Part shown: positions 35,758-44,111 of the stretch, piece after piece | Layout: every line of letters starts with the position of its first letter | Position numbering within the stretch: position 1 is the first letter of the stretch | NCBI RefSeq assembly: GCF_014646895.1 | Contig: NZ_BMOD01000007.1 | Coordinates: 1-64,000, forward strand | Length of the DNA stretch: 64,000 nt | Direction: 5' to 3' | Origin: Deinococcus roseus | GTDB lineage: Bacteria; Deinococcota; Deinococci; Deinococcales; Deinococcaceae | The notes under the pieces: model-generated | Databases searched by the model: none | Told to the model about the DNA's origin: nothing | What the model saw: only the letters and a program-made list of their open reading frames with translations | Position numbers and translations under genes: made by a program

Positions 35758-37938
35758 TCAATTGAAATTGGTGACTGTGCTGGGGGTGGTGTTGGTGGGG
35801 GTGGGTGCGCCTGTGCTGTTGATCACCCGGTCGATGGTGCCAGTGTTCCCGATGGAGACGGTGAGCAGGTTGTGCATCTTCACGCCGCTGACATTGGGGA
35901 CTTCAAAAGAGCGGTCCACGTGCATGGATGGGAACACATTGAAGAAGGCATAACTGCCCAGACCCCAGGCTTCGTGGGTGGTCACGCCATCTGCCACCTT
36001 GTAAGCAGCGTACCCCAGGCCATCGGTTCTCCAGGCGCTCTGGCTGGGTGGATCGTAAGGGAGTTCGTTCTGGAAGAAGATGGTTTTGCCGTTCTGGCCG
36101 GCCCAGTAGACTTCGTACTTCTGGTAGTGCTCCACAAAGAGTCCGGTGGCAATCACGTTGTCTCCAGAAACCACCAGTCCGGTGTCTGCAGTGTTCACCG
36201 TCCAGCCCACCGTGCCCGGGTTGCCGTGGTCTGCGCGCCAGGCCCAGATGTGGTCGATGATGGTGTCATCGGTGTTCACATAGAAGCTGTCTTTGGCTTT
36301 CCCTGCGGTGGCCCCGGCAATGCGGGTGTACACGTCCTGGATGGAGATGGGGTTCCCGGCGTGGCGGGTGTGGGTGCCCCAGCTTCCGGTGCTGACCAGG
36401 GCGTTGCTGTTCACGGTGCCCGCATCGATCATGATGCCGGTCAGTTTCACGCCGTCCACATCGGCCACATTGATGGCATTCACCCCGCCGTCTGGGATCA
36501 GTGTGGCGTAACCGATGCCCATCACGATGGTGTTGGGGCGGGTGACGTTCAGGGCCTGTGAAAGGTGGTACACGCCAGGGGTGAAGAGCAGGTGGCGGCC
36601 TTCACTGAGCGCCTGGTTGAGGGTGGCGGTCGTCACGCCGGGTTTGGCCACATAGAATTCTTTCAGGGGGATGGAGTAACCGGGGGTGTTGGGCCAGCTT
36701 GCTCCGCTGCTGTTCAGGCGCAAAGCGGGCACAAACACCCGGTATTTCCCGGAGCCATCCACGTACAGGTAAGGCTTCTCACGGGTGACGGGGGTGGTGG
36801 CCAGGGTGGTGTGCATGGGGCTGGGGAAACTGTTGGGGGGTGCGCCAGTCACCCCGGAGAACACCATGTTCCAGTTGGAGCCAATCCAGCTGCCGATGTT
36901 GCTGTCGCGGGTGTACCACTGCTGCTGCCCCCCCGAGTTGATCTGGCCGTCCACCTTGCTGTCTGCGATGTAACCGCCACTGACGTAACCGGGTGGCATG
37001 GAGGGAAACAGGTCCAGGCCGTTCTTGAAGTGCACACGCCGGACAGGAGCGGCCTGGGACACGGCCCAGCGTTGCGCAATGCCGTTGGGGGTGGTGGTGG
37101 TGAAGTTCTCGATGGACCGCCAGAAGTTCTGGGTGCCGTTGCCCGAACCATCGAAGGTGTCCACGGTGACGTAACTGTTGATGTTGACGTCTGCAGGGTT
37201 GAGGCCCAGACCGTAAATGGAGGTGTAGTACCCCAGGTTGATGTAGTTGCTGTAGGTTCCGGGCTTGAAGAACACCGCGTCCCGGCGCTCCCCGAACTGG
37301 TTGGACTTCTGGGCGTTGAAGATCTCATCCAGTTTGCTCTGAATGGTGGAAGCTGCGTCGGTGGGACCAAAGATTTTGACATTCGCTCCGAAATCCGGGG
37401 TGTCGGAGGTGGCCAGTGTGGGGGTGCTGCGGGTGAAACTGAACCAGTTGAGGTTGCCAATGTCCACGCCACTGCTGCTGGTGAACACCACGTACAGGTT
37501 GTGCACGCCGCTCACACTGCTGGCACGGGCGCTGTAGGTGCCCCAGGTTTGCCAGCCTCCGGTGGGGTTGAACACCACCTCGCCGATTTTGAGGCCTCCG
37601 GTGCTGTCCAGGCGGAATTCCATTTTGCCCGTCACCCCTGCTGCTGCACCAGAAGCCAGCCGCACATCAATCATGGGGGTGTTGGCGGTGCCGAAATCAA
37701 TGCTGTTGTAGACCAGCACGTCACCGTTTCCGATGTACCCCACGTTCTGGCCGCCTCCGGTGTCGGTGGTGGTTTCCAGGGCGGTGCCGGTCTGGCTGGA
37801 GTAACTTTCCGCCTGCAGGGTGGTGTATGCGGTGCCTTGTCTCAGGATGCTGGTGCTGGTGGGCTGGCTGTTGCAGGCTGCGAGGGACAGCAGGGCAGTC
37901 ACCAGCAGCAGGGTGCTGGCAGGTCTGTGGGATTTCAC
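35758..37938 (-). CDS. CBM6 plus right-handed beta-helix lipoprotein, probable glycan-active enzyme
   Basis: A 726-residue lipoprotein (lipobox LAAC, about residue 22). Residues about 38-170 look like a CBM6 carbohydrate-binding domain (YTTLQAESYSSQTG at the start, VVFTSSSGVDIGNLNWFSF at the end). The rest is rich in the Asn/Gly repeats of a parallel beta-helix. It contains YGLGLNPADVNINSYVTVD and QQQWYTRDSNIGSW, which I remember from similar CBM-linked proteins of Streptomyces. The glycan substrate is not clear. The GTG start 37938 has AAAGGAG. The promoter lies about 230 bp upstream and contains a LacI-like palindrome. Confidence 0.7.
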   Translation of the reverse strand: MKSHRPASTLLLVTALLSLAACNSQPTSTSILRQGTAYTTLQAESYSSQTGTALETTTDTGGGQNVGYIGNGDVLVYNSIDFGTANTPMIDVRLASGAAAGVTGKMEFRLDSTGGLKIGEVVFNPTGGWQTWGTYSARASSVSGVHNLYVVFTSSSGVDIGNLNWFSFTRSTPTLATSDTPDFGANVKIFGPTDAASTIQSKLDEIFNAQKSNQFGERRDAVFFKPGTYSNYINLGYYTSIYGLGLNPADVNINSYVTVDTFDGSGNGTQNFWRSIENFTTTTPNGIAQRWAVSQAAPVRRVHFKNGLDLFPSMPPGYVSGGYIADSKVDGQINSGGQQQWYTRDSNIGSWIGSNWNMVFSGVTGAPPNSFPSPMHTTLATTPVTREKPYLYVDGSGKYRVFVPALRLNSSGASWPNTPGYSIPLKEFYVAKPGVTTATLNQALSEGRHLLFTPGVYHLSQALNVTRPNTIVMGIGYATLIPDGGVNAINVADVDGVKLTGIMIDAGTVNSNALVSTGSWGTHTRHAGNPISIQDVYTRIAGATAGKAKDSFYVNTDDTIIDHIWAWRADHGNPGTVGWTVNTADTGLVVSGDNVIATGLFVEHYQKYEVYWAGQNGKTIFFQNELPYDPPSQSAWRTDGLGYAAYKVADGVTTHEAWGLGSYAFFNVFPSMHVDRSFEVPNVSGVKMHNLLTVSIGNTGTIDRVINSTGAPTPTNTTPSTVTNFN

Positions 37939-38169
37939 AGTTTCACTCCTTTAATTGGGTGTGGGAATGGCAGGGGCTACTGCCCTTTCTGGTCTGCCAG
38001 GCAAGATCAAAAACATGCGGGCAAGGCCCATGCATGACAGGGAAGGTTTCTGCACCACACCCGGATCAGGCATGGGTGAAGTGGGCTGCAGCAGGAAATG
38101 CACGACCGAGGTAAGTCTGCCGTCCACTTGCGCAGAAAAGAAGTTGTCAGAAAGAGCAGGAACACCTTC
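37939..38169 (-). other. Long 5' untranslated region of the beta-helix gene
   Basis: Between the mapped promoter (38170-38198) and the GTG start lie about 230 nt without a gene. Such a long leader might hold RNA-level control, but I do not recognise a riboswitch. Confidence 0.4.
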
Positions 38170-38198
38170 ACTCTAGCTGTAATCGTGTACAATGTCAA
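38170..38198 (-). promoter_or_regulatory. Promoter of the beta-helix lipoprotein with operator
   Basis: On the minus strand, TTGACA (38193-38198), a 17-bp spacer and TAGAGT (38170-38175), close to consensus. TGTAATCGTGTACA (38178-38191) fills the spacer, a near-palindrome with a central CG that a LacI-family repressor could bind. Confidence 0.65.
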
Positions 38199-38523
38199 GC
38201 AAGTGAAATTTATCTGTTCTACAAATGATTTTTGTCAAATCTATGGTTGCAAGTCTTTCCCTCAGGTTCTTTCAGACTCCAACCCAGACATCCCCGAAAG
38301 AACACCAGCGGCACCAGGGCTGGCTTTGCAAAGCACCACAATTCACATCTGACAGAATTTTCATGCCAGAAATGCAGTTTTTTCAGGATTCCACAGGAGA
38401 ATTTCAGGTGTTGTGAATTCGAAAACAAAGTGAATACGTGTACAGTCAATTTTGAGGCATGGAAACCTCAAAATTCCCCATTTCTGAAAGGATGGGGAAC
38501 CGCAAAAGGGCAGGTACGGTGGT
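38199..38523. other. Intergenic region with a second palindrome copy
   Basis: No gene called. A 76-codon minus-strand frame (38219-38449) is Cys/His/Phe rich and looks random. The only clear element is the site at 38431-38444. Confidence 0.5.
38431..38444. promoter_or_regulatory. Second copy of the LacI-like palindrome
   Basis: TGAATACGTGTACA shares ten of fourteen positions with the site at 38178-38191, in the same orientation, 253 bp away. On the minus strand it is preceded by TTGACT, as the first copy is preceded by TTGACA. It may be a distal operator or the relic of a duplicated promoter. Confidence 0.45.
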
Positions 38524-39477
38524 TCAGAGGCTCAGGACTTCAGGCTCAACACTCCGCACCCACACGGTGATGCCCCAGGGATCCGAAGCCTGAAAACCAT
38601 CTGCGCCCCCAACGTCCCGCACGCCAAAACCAGCCTCCTGCAAACTGCTCTTCATGGGCTCCAGATCCCGGTCTGTGGGAAGCAGCAATTCCCAGGTCAA
38701 CAAACGGGCATCTTCCTCAGAAGACACCGGAGACCCCTTGGCCCAGGTGTTGAGGCCAATGTGGTGGTGGTAACCGTCCCTGGACAGAAACAATGCCGTG
38801 GGATGCCGCCACCCCACCTGATCCAGCCCCAGGCCCTGGTGGTAGAAACGCGCAGCGTCCTGCAGGTCCTCCACATAAAAATGCAGGTGACCCATGGTGC
38901 TGCCCGCCGGGAGCCCCTGGTAAGGCACATCCCTGGCAGCCTCCTGCAGTTTTTGCACATCCAGCGGGTCTCCTCCACCCAGGATTTCCCCTTCCACACT
39001 CACCACCCAGTCCTGCTGGGGACGGTCGCGGTACACCTCGATGCTGATGCCATCCGGATCTTTCAGGTAGGTGGCCTCGCTGTAATGGTGGTCGGACATG
39101 CCCACATGCACCCCCAGCCCCTGTGCGTGCCGGATGAAACGCCCCAGATCGGCCTGGGTGGGCAGCAAAACGGCAAAGTGGTACAGGCCCAGCCTGCCCC
39201 GGTGCACTGCAGGCCGCACCCCTTTTTTCTCCCGCAGCTCAAGCAGCACCTCCGGTTCCCCTGGAACCCCCATCCTCGCCACACCTTCCTGCAGGGACTT
39301 CACCTCAAAACCAATCACCTGCTGGTAAAAAGCCACCGAAGCCTGCAGGTCCGCCACCTGCAAGGTCACGGTGCCCAGCCTGAGCCGGGCAGGAGCGCGG
39401 TGTCCCTGGGGGTGCAAACCCACCTGATCGGGACCCAGAGCAAGGTAAGGCAGGGTTTCTGGAATGTTGCTGGACAT
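38524..39477 (-). CDS. VOC family ring-cleavage dioxygenase-like protein (CatE type)
   Basis: A 317-residue protein with two pairs of vicinal-oxygen-chelate modules, like CatE/YfiE catechol-2,3-dioxygenases. The candidate metal ligands are His in YHFAVLLP, His in GHLHFYV and a late Glu in LLTWELLLP. It would need Fe(II) or Mn(II). The substrate is not known; these proteins may also bind quinones. ATG 39477 has a strong AGGAGGA site; the longer frame to 39576 is unlikely. Confidence 0.8.
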   Translation of the reverse strand: MSSNIPETLPYLALGPDQVGLHPQGHRAPARLRLGTVTLQVADLQASVAFYQQVIGFEVKSLQEGVARMGVPGEPEVLLELREKKGVRPAVHRGRLGLYHFAVLLPTQADLGRFIRHAQGLGVHVGMSDHHYSEATYLKDPDGISIEVYRDRPQQDWVVSVEGEILGGGDPLDVQKLQEAARDVPYQGLPAGSTMGHLHFYVEDLQDAARFYHQGLGLDQVGWRHPTALFLSRDGYHHHIGLNTWAKGSPVSSEEDARLLTWELLLPTDRDLEPMKSSLQEAGFGVRDVGGADGFQASDPWGITVWVRSVEPEVLSL

Positions 39478-39736
39478 GAAAATTCCTCCTGAAATTCCAC
39501 CTGCAAAGCAGGCCTGGGCAGGGCGGTCCAATCTGGATGGTCTGGCTCGCATTCTACACGCTTCAGGGAGGGACATTTGTGCATTGCAACCACCCCTTCC
39601 AAAAAAGCAAAAATCCCGTGCAGACCATTGTTTCTGCTGAATTTACAGGAAGATTTGTTAACAAATGCTTACAAAGCACCGGGGAGTCATGAAAGGCACC
39701 AGCCGATAAGCTGAAATCACAGCTGAAGGAGCCCCC

Positions 39737-40576
39737 ATGAATGCCAAGGATTCACAAACCGCAGAAGCCACCCGCCTGGAACACCTGTACCGTTACGGCA
39801 TCCTGGACACCCCGGCCGAGGAGGCTTTTGACAGCATTGTTGAAGACCTCGGGGTGATCCTCAACATCCCCCTGGTGCTGCTGGGGTTCACCGATCAGGA
39901 CCGGCAATGGTTCAAGGCCAGCCTGCATTTTGAAGCCCCCGAAATTCCACGTTCCGAGGCGTTCTGCACATCCACCTTCCATGAGGCAAAGCCCCTGCTC
40001 ATCGAAGACCTCAGCCAGCACAGCCTGTTCCAGAAACACGCCATGGTGAGGCAAGGTCCCCGCCTGCGTGCTTACGCAGGGGTTCCCCTGCTGGACCCCT
40101 CAGGACAGCGCCTCGGCACCCTGTGTGTGCTTGATGACCAGCCCAGAACCTTCAGCGCCTGGGACGTGCAGGTGATGCAGCGCTTCTCACAGCGCACCAC
40201 CCTCGCCCTCGAACAGCGCCTGCAAACCCACACCCAGCAATCCTGGCACCACCGGCTGTTGATGCTGGAAGCCGCCCAGGAAGGCATGGTGATCGTTGGA
40301 GCCCAGGGGCTGATTCTGGGCTCCAACCAGGCCGCCACAGAACTCAGCGGCCTCCCCTGGCAACCCGGCACCCCCTTTCGGTTCTCCGATCTGCGCGTGG
40401 AAGAACAGGTGGAAGGCATCGCGGTGTACGCGCAGCAAGGCGGCCCCGGATACTTCACCCTGCAACAGAAAACCCTGGTGGAAGGTGCAGAAGGCGTGCA
40501 AATGCTGCTCCTCAAACCTTACGGCATCCGGCTCTACCGGCCCCAGACGGACTTCCCCAGAAAAAACCGCCTGTAA
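39737..40576 (+). CDS. GAF-domain protein with PAS-like tail
   Basis: A 279-residue soluble protein. Residues about 10-160 form a GAF domain of the common signalling type (RLEHLYRYGILDTPAEEAFD, ending GTLCVLDDQPRTFS). Residues about 175-255 look like a degenerate PAS domain (MLEAAQEGMVIVGAQGLILG). There is no kinase, cyclase or DNA-binding output, so it may be a stand-alone sensor or a truncated signalling protein. AAGGAG precedes the ATG; a TTTGTTAACAAA palindrome lies upstream at 39654-39665. Confidence 0.75.
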   Translation: MNAKDSQTAEATRLEHLYRYGILDTPAEEAFDSIVEDLGVILNIPLVLLGFTDQDRQWFKASLHFEAPEIPRSEAFCTSTFHEAKPLLIEDLSQHSLFQKHAMVRQGPRLRAYAGVPLLDPSGQRLGTLCVLDDQPRTFSAWDVQVMQRFSQRTTLALEQRLQTHTQQSWHHRLLMLEAAQEGMVIVGAQGLILGSNQAATELSGLPWQPGTPFRFSDLRVEEQVEGIAVYAQQGGPGYFTLQQKTLVEGAEGVQMLLLKPYGIRLYRPQTDFPRKNRL

Positions 40577-40586
40577 AAAACACCAC

Positions 40587-40615
40587 CTGAACCCCACCTG
40601 AAGGCATGCTATAGT
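40587..40615 (+). promoter_or_regulatory. Promoter of the LacI regulator gene
   Basis: CTGAAC (40587-40592), 17-bp spacer, TATAGT (40610-40615). The -10 box is good and the -35 box weak. No operator-like palindrome overlaps it. Confidence 0.5.
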
Positions 40616-40664
40616 GAGGCACTGCAGCCCTGACGCTGACATTTGCCCCAACACCAGAGGCCCC

Positions 40665-41699
40665 ATGAGCAAACCCACCCTGACCCTGGAAGACATCGCA
40701 CAACTCACCGGCGTGTCGGCCATGACGGTGTCCCGGGTGCTGAGCGGCAAAAGCGGGGTCTCCGAAGCCACCCGCCGCAAAGTGCTGGAAACCGTGCAGA
40801 ACGTCGGATACGTGCCCAACCTCAACGCCCGCGCCCTGGCAGGCAGCCGCACCCGGGTGCTGGGCATGCTGGTCCCCGACTTCTCCACCCAGTACATCTC
40901 CGAACTCGCCAGAGGCGCAGGAGAAGCCGCCATCCAGGCCGGATACGAACTGGTGTGCTACACCAACTCCCACCACCCCCAGGCCAACTTCACCCACGTC
41001 ACCCTGATCACCCGCGGACTGGTGGACGGCCTGATCGTGGTGCTCCCCGACCTCTCCGACCAGCAACTGGACGCCCTCTCCAGAATCAACCTCAAACTGG
41101 TGATCGTGGACCACCGCCACGAAGTGCCAGACGTGCCCTCCATCGACGCCGACAACTACCGCGGAGCCCGCCTGATGATGGACCACCTGCTGTCCCTCGG
41201 GCACACCCGCATCGGCTTCATCTCTGGACGACCAGACACCCGTGCCTCCCTGGAACGCCTGCGGGGCTACCGTGAAAGCCTGCAGTTGCATGGCCTCCCC
41301 ATCGATGAAACCCTGATCCGACCCGGCAACTTCCTGCAACCGGAAGGGTTCACCCAGACCCAGCACCTGCTCTCCCTTCTGCAGCCCCCCACCGCCATTT
41401 TTGCCGCCAACGACCTGATGGCCTTCGGGGCCATGGACGCCATCCGCGGAAGGGGCCTGCGCATCCCCGAAGACCTCAGCGTGGCCGGCTTCGACGACAT
41501 CCCCATGTCCGCCCACCTGCACCCCGGACTCACCACCGTGCACCAGCCCCTCTCAGAAATGGGCAGCGCAGCCACCAGAATGCTGGTCAATCTGCTCTCG
41601 GGCACGGACATCCCTGGACCCAGGCTGGAACTCCGCACCGAACTCAGAGTGCGCCAATCCACCGGGAAAGCACCCCGGGGCCAGCAAACAACCCCCTGA
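40665..41699 (+). CDS. LacI family transcriptional regulator
   Basis: A 344-residue LacI/GalR repressor. The N-terminal helix-turn-helix (TLEDIAQLTGVSAMTVSRVL) and hinge (RKVLETVQNVGYVPNLNARAL) are followed by a sugar-binding core with FAANDLMAFGAMDAI and VAGFDDIPMSAHLHP. It could bind one of the two palindrome types in this window, either the TGTA-CG-TACA sites near 38.2-38.4 kb or the arabinose sites; the sequence does not decide. ATG 40665 follows a plain leader without a clear ribosome site. Codon use is unusually rich in C at third positions. Confidence 0.92.
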   Translation: MSKPTLTLEDIAQLTGVSAMTVSRVLSGKSGVSEATRRKVLETVQNVGYVPNLNARALAGSRTRVLGMLVPDFSTQYISELARGAGEAAIQAGYELVCYTNSHHPQANFTHVTLITRGLVDGLIVVLPDLSDQQLDALSRINLKLVIVDHRHEVPDVPSIDADNYRGARLMMDHLLSLGHTRIGFISGRPDTRASLERLRGYRESLQLHGLPIDETLIRPGNFLQPEGFTQTQHLLSLLQPPTAIFAANDLMAFGAMDAIRGRGLRIPEDLSVAGFDDIPMSAHLHPGLTTVHQPLSEMGSAATRMLVNLLSGTDIPGPRLELRTELRVRQSTGKAPRGQQTTP

Positions 41700-42163
41700 G
41701 CACCTGCAGATTCGCCCGAAAAGCAGGCCCCTGGTGTTCCGCCAGGGATTTTGATGGGTGCTGATGCCTGGGCTGAAGCGTGCGAAAAAGCCTGAGGCGT
41801 GCAGAATTGGGGAGAGGGTGGAAAAGGTGGGGATGGGTTTGCTTTTGTGGGGTTGAGGGGATTTTGATTTGCTTGTGAAAAAAGGATCTTATGGTTGATG
41901 AAAATGGAAATGTGTCCATCGATGACTTCAACCTCCAGCATGCCTCAAGTGTAATGAAAAGCTGCAGCCCTGGGGTGAAGTTTTGCAGTTCAGACCTTCA
42001 TCCTCTGACCACAACCGGATGACCACCACAAGAACAGGATGTTCCGGGCAGTTTGGCTTCCAAAGCAGAAAGATGCAGCTGGATGTCACAGCAGATCAAA
42101 AATTGTGAAATTGTTATCTTCTTTGTGTTCTGTGAGGTGTTTCTGTCCCGGTGTTTTGGTCCC
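41700..42163. other. Intergenic region with no gene seen
   Basis: About 460 bp after the LacI gene without a protein-like frame. Purine-rich (GGGGAGAGGGTGGAAAAGG) near 41810. It may be decayed sequence belonging with the ArsR-like remnant that follows. Confidence 0.5.
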
Positions 42164-42361
42164 TCAGCCTTCCCGATGTGGAGCGAGCGCCAGGCGCAAA
42201 ATGCAATTGGCTTTGTCTCCGCTTTCCTGGTACCTGTACTTCTCCAGCAGCAGTTGCATGTCCTGCTGCAAGGCTTTGGCCTGAGCATGGGTGAGGCTGA
42301 GCAGACGCCAGTCGTCTTTACCAGTGCTGAACGCTGGTTCATGCTGTTGCACGAAAACCTG
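42164..42361 (-). pseudogene. C-terminal remnant of an ArsR-like regulator
   Basis: About 65 codons read as the C-terminal helix region of small winged-helix regulators: DDWRLLSLTHAQAKALQQDM, then LLLEKYRYQ and CILRLALAP. The helix-turn-helix part is missing. The frame starts abruptly at the 34-bp palindrome, so the 5' part has been replaced. Confidence 0.5.
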
Positions 42362-42362
42362 A

Positions 42363-42396
42363 AAAGCTGTCCTTTTCTGCAGAAAAGGACAGCTTT
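42363..42396. terminator. 34-bp perfect palindrome, probable terminator
   Basis: Two 17-nt arms (AAAGCTGTCCTTTTCTG and its complement) with no spacer. It lies 30 bp after the stop of the beta-lactamase-like gene (minus strand) and would form a strong RNA hairpin ending in CTTTTC. A 13-bp direct repeat, GAGATGCTGGTTT, sits next to it at about 42402-42427. Confidence 0.65.
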
Positions 42397-42425
42397 CTCC
42401 TGAGATGCTGGTTTGAGATGCTGGT

Positions 42426-43553
42426 TTACTGGGGGCGGTTGTAGGCCAGAAACAACCGGTTGAACAGGGCCTGTGAGTCCTGCCCGGTGACGTTGGAGAG
42501 CATCACCACACTGATCTGCTCCTGGGGAAAATAGGCAATGTAAGAGCTGCCTCCTGGCAGGGAACCAGCGTGGTTCAGGTATTCTTTGCCCATGATCCTG
42601 GAAACCACCAGCCCGTAACCATAAGACCCTCCTGGTGCATACACATGGGGGGTGAACATGGTCTGGAGGGATGCTTTGCTCAGGACTTTGCCCTCTGCAA
42701 GGCCAGGAAGCCACTGAACCAGTTCTCTGGCGGTGGCAGAGAACCCTCCTGCGGCATGAACCACCTCGAAATTGAACAGATCTGCTTTCTGGAAAGTGTC
42801 CCCTGCCTGGGTGTAGCCTTCTGCGCGGTTGGGAACCTGCGCATCATCCGGGAAGAAGTTGGATTTCTGGAAGCCCAGAGGAGCAAGCACCTTCTGTTGC
42901 AGGTAATCCTGGTAACGCATGCCAGAGGCCACCTCGATCACCCTTCCCAGCAGGATGTACCCGGAGTTGCTGTAATGGTAGGGTCCTCCGGGGGCGAAAT
43001 CCACGGGTTCACTGGCGAATTTCTGGGTGAGTTGTTCCAGCGTGGGTCGTTCGTGGATCAGGGTGGTCAGGTCTGCCCGTTCGGTGTAATTGAAGATGCC
43101 GGAGGTGTGGGTCAGCAGCTGGTGCAGGGTGATGTTGTCTCCGTTGGGGTAATCCGGGAGGTACTTGCTGACGGGGTCGGTGACCTTCAGTTTGCCTTCT
43201 TCTTGCAATTTGAGCACCGCCACAGCCGTGAAGCTCTTGGTGACAGAGGCCACCCGGTGCACGGTGTCTGCGGTGTTGGGGATGGCATGCTCCAGGTCTG
43301 CCATGCCCACCGACTTTTCAAACACCGTTTTGCCTTTTTCGTTGATGATGATGGTGCCCATGAAACCCAGCGTGTCATGGAAGCGGTCCACCAGCGGGGA
43401 GAGGCGGTCTTGCAGGTCACTGGACTGGGCAGGGGCGCTGCCCAGCAACAGGGGCAGGGACAGCACCAGGGTTTTCTTCAGGGTGTTTTGCAGGGTTGTC
43501 TTCAGGGTGTTTTGCAGGGTTGTCTTCAGGGTGTTTTGCAGGATTGTCTTCAT
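42426..43553 (-). CDS. Class C beta-lactamase-like serine hydrolase (S12)
   Basis: A 375-residue exported protein of the beta-lactamase/DD-peptidase family. The active-site S103-V-T-K106 and Y194-S-N196 are intact; NHAGSLPG near the C-terminus stands in the place of the K-T-G triad. Such proteins act as esterases, peptidases or beta-lactamases, and sequence alone does not say which. The signal peptide is preceded by an odd stretch of four copies of an eight-residue unit (K-T-T-L-Q-N-T-L), encoded by tandem 24-bp DNA repeats. ATG 43553 has a weak GGAG site. Confidence 0.85.
   Translation of the reverse strand: MKTILQNTLKTTLQNTLKTTLQNTLKKTLVLSLPLLLGSAPAQSSDLQDRLSPLVDRFHDTLGFMGTIIINEKGKTVFEKSVGMADLEHAIPNTADTVHRVASVTKSFTAVAVLKLQEEGKLKVTDPVSKYLPDYPNGDNITLHQLLTHTSGIFNYTERADLTTLIHERPTLEQLTQKFASEPVDFAPGGPYHYSNSGYILLGRVIEVASGMRYQDYLQQKVLAPLGFQKSNFFPDDAQVPNRAEGYTQAGDTFQKADLFNFEVVHAAGGFSATARELVQWLPGLAEGKVLSKASLQTMFTPHVYAPGGSYGYGLVVSRIMGKEYLNHAGSLPGGSSYIAYFPQEQISVVMLSNVTGQDSQALFNRLFLAYNRPQ
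43467..43550 (-). repeat. 24-bp tandem coding repeat
   Basis: Three full units and a half unit of AAGACAACCCTGCAAAACAC plus CCTG, directly after the start codon. They lengthen the N-region of the signal peptide. Slippage between units would change the length in steps of eight residues and keep the frame. Confidence 0.8.
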
Positions 43554-44046
43554 GTTGGGCTCCATTCGCAAGGTCATGGGCATGACGTGAGGCCTGAAGG
43601 GTTCGATGGAAGAACCTCTCAGCACAGTGGACCGGCTGCACAACAGACAGCTGTGCAGTCAGCATTTTGATTCAGGGTTGGGCTGACATCTGGATTGACC
43701 TGGATCGGGCAGGCCCTTTGTGCTGGACGCCGCCTTCCCGGTTCTGTTCACAGCGGGATTCCAGCTGCTCCCGCACATGTCAGGAGCTTCAGGCTGGCAG
43801 AATCACCTTCATTTGGGAGCGCTTCCATTTGTGCAAAATCATCGAACTCATCCTTTCAAATGGCCTGCGGCGGTGCGAATTGATGGCCTGACCCCGGAAT
43901 GCTCTGTGGGGTCGTTGTGGGTCCTTCACCTGGGTGACCCCAATGTAACAAAAAAAGCGGGCACCGACAACATCGTGATGGATCGTGTCTGCCAGCAGCA
44001 TGTAGACATGGTTTGAACGGGCAGAAGCCCTGCATAGCGCAAAACG
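43554..44046. other. Intergenic region with no gene seen
   Basis: About 490 bp. A small hairpin (CTGCACA with TGTGCAG, 43636-43658) lies upstream of the beta-lactamase-like gene. Plus-strand frames here are short and not protein-like. Confidence 0.5.
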
Positions 44047-44077
44047 CCGGGGAAGCGCCTGGATTGCGCCTCCCCGG
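44047..44077 (-). terminator. Terminator after the NlpC/lectin lipoprotein
   Basis: An imperfect stem built from CCGGGGA-GCGC and GCGC-TCCCCGG, followed on the minus strand by CGTTTTGC, about 35 bp after the stop. Confidence 0.65.
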
Positions 44078-44111
44078 ATGTCCGTGTGGGTGGATGGGTT
44101 TGTGCTGGGGT

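Noticed and set aside
36565..38037. A 490-codon plus-strand open frame
   Set aside because: Antisense to the beta-helix lipoprotein, with a composition driven by the opposite strand.
38219..38449. A 76-codon minus-strand frame upstream of the beta-helix gene
   Set aside because: Random-looking composition and no start signals; it overlaps the operator copy.
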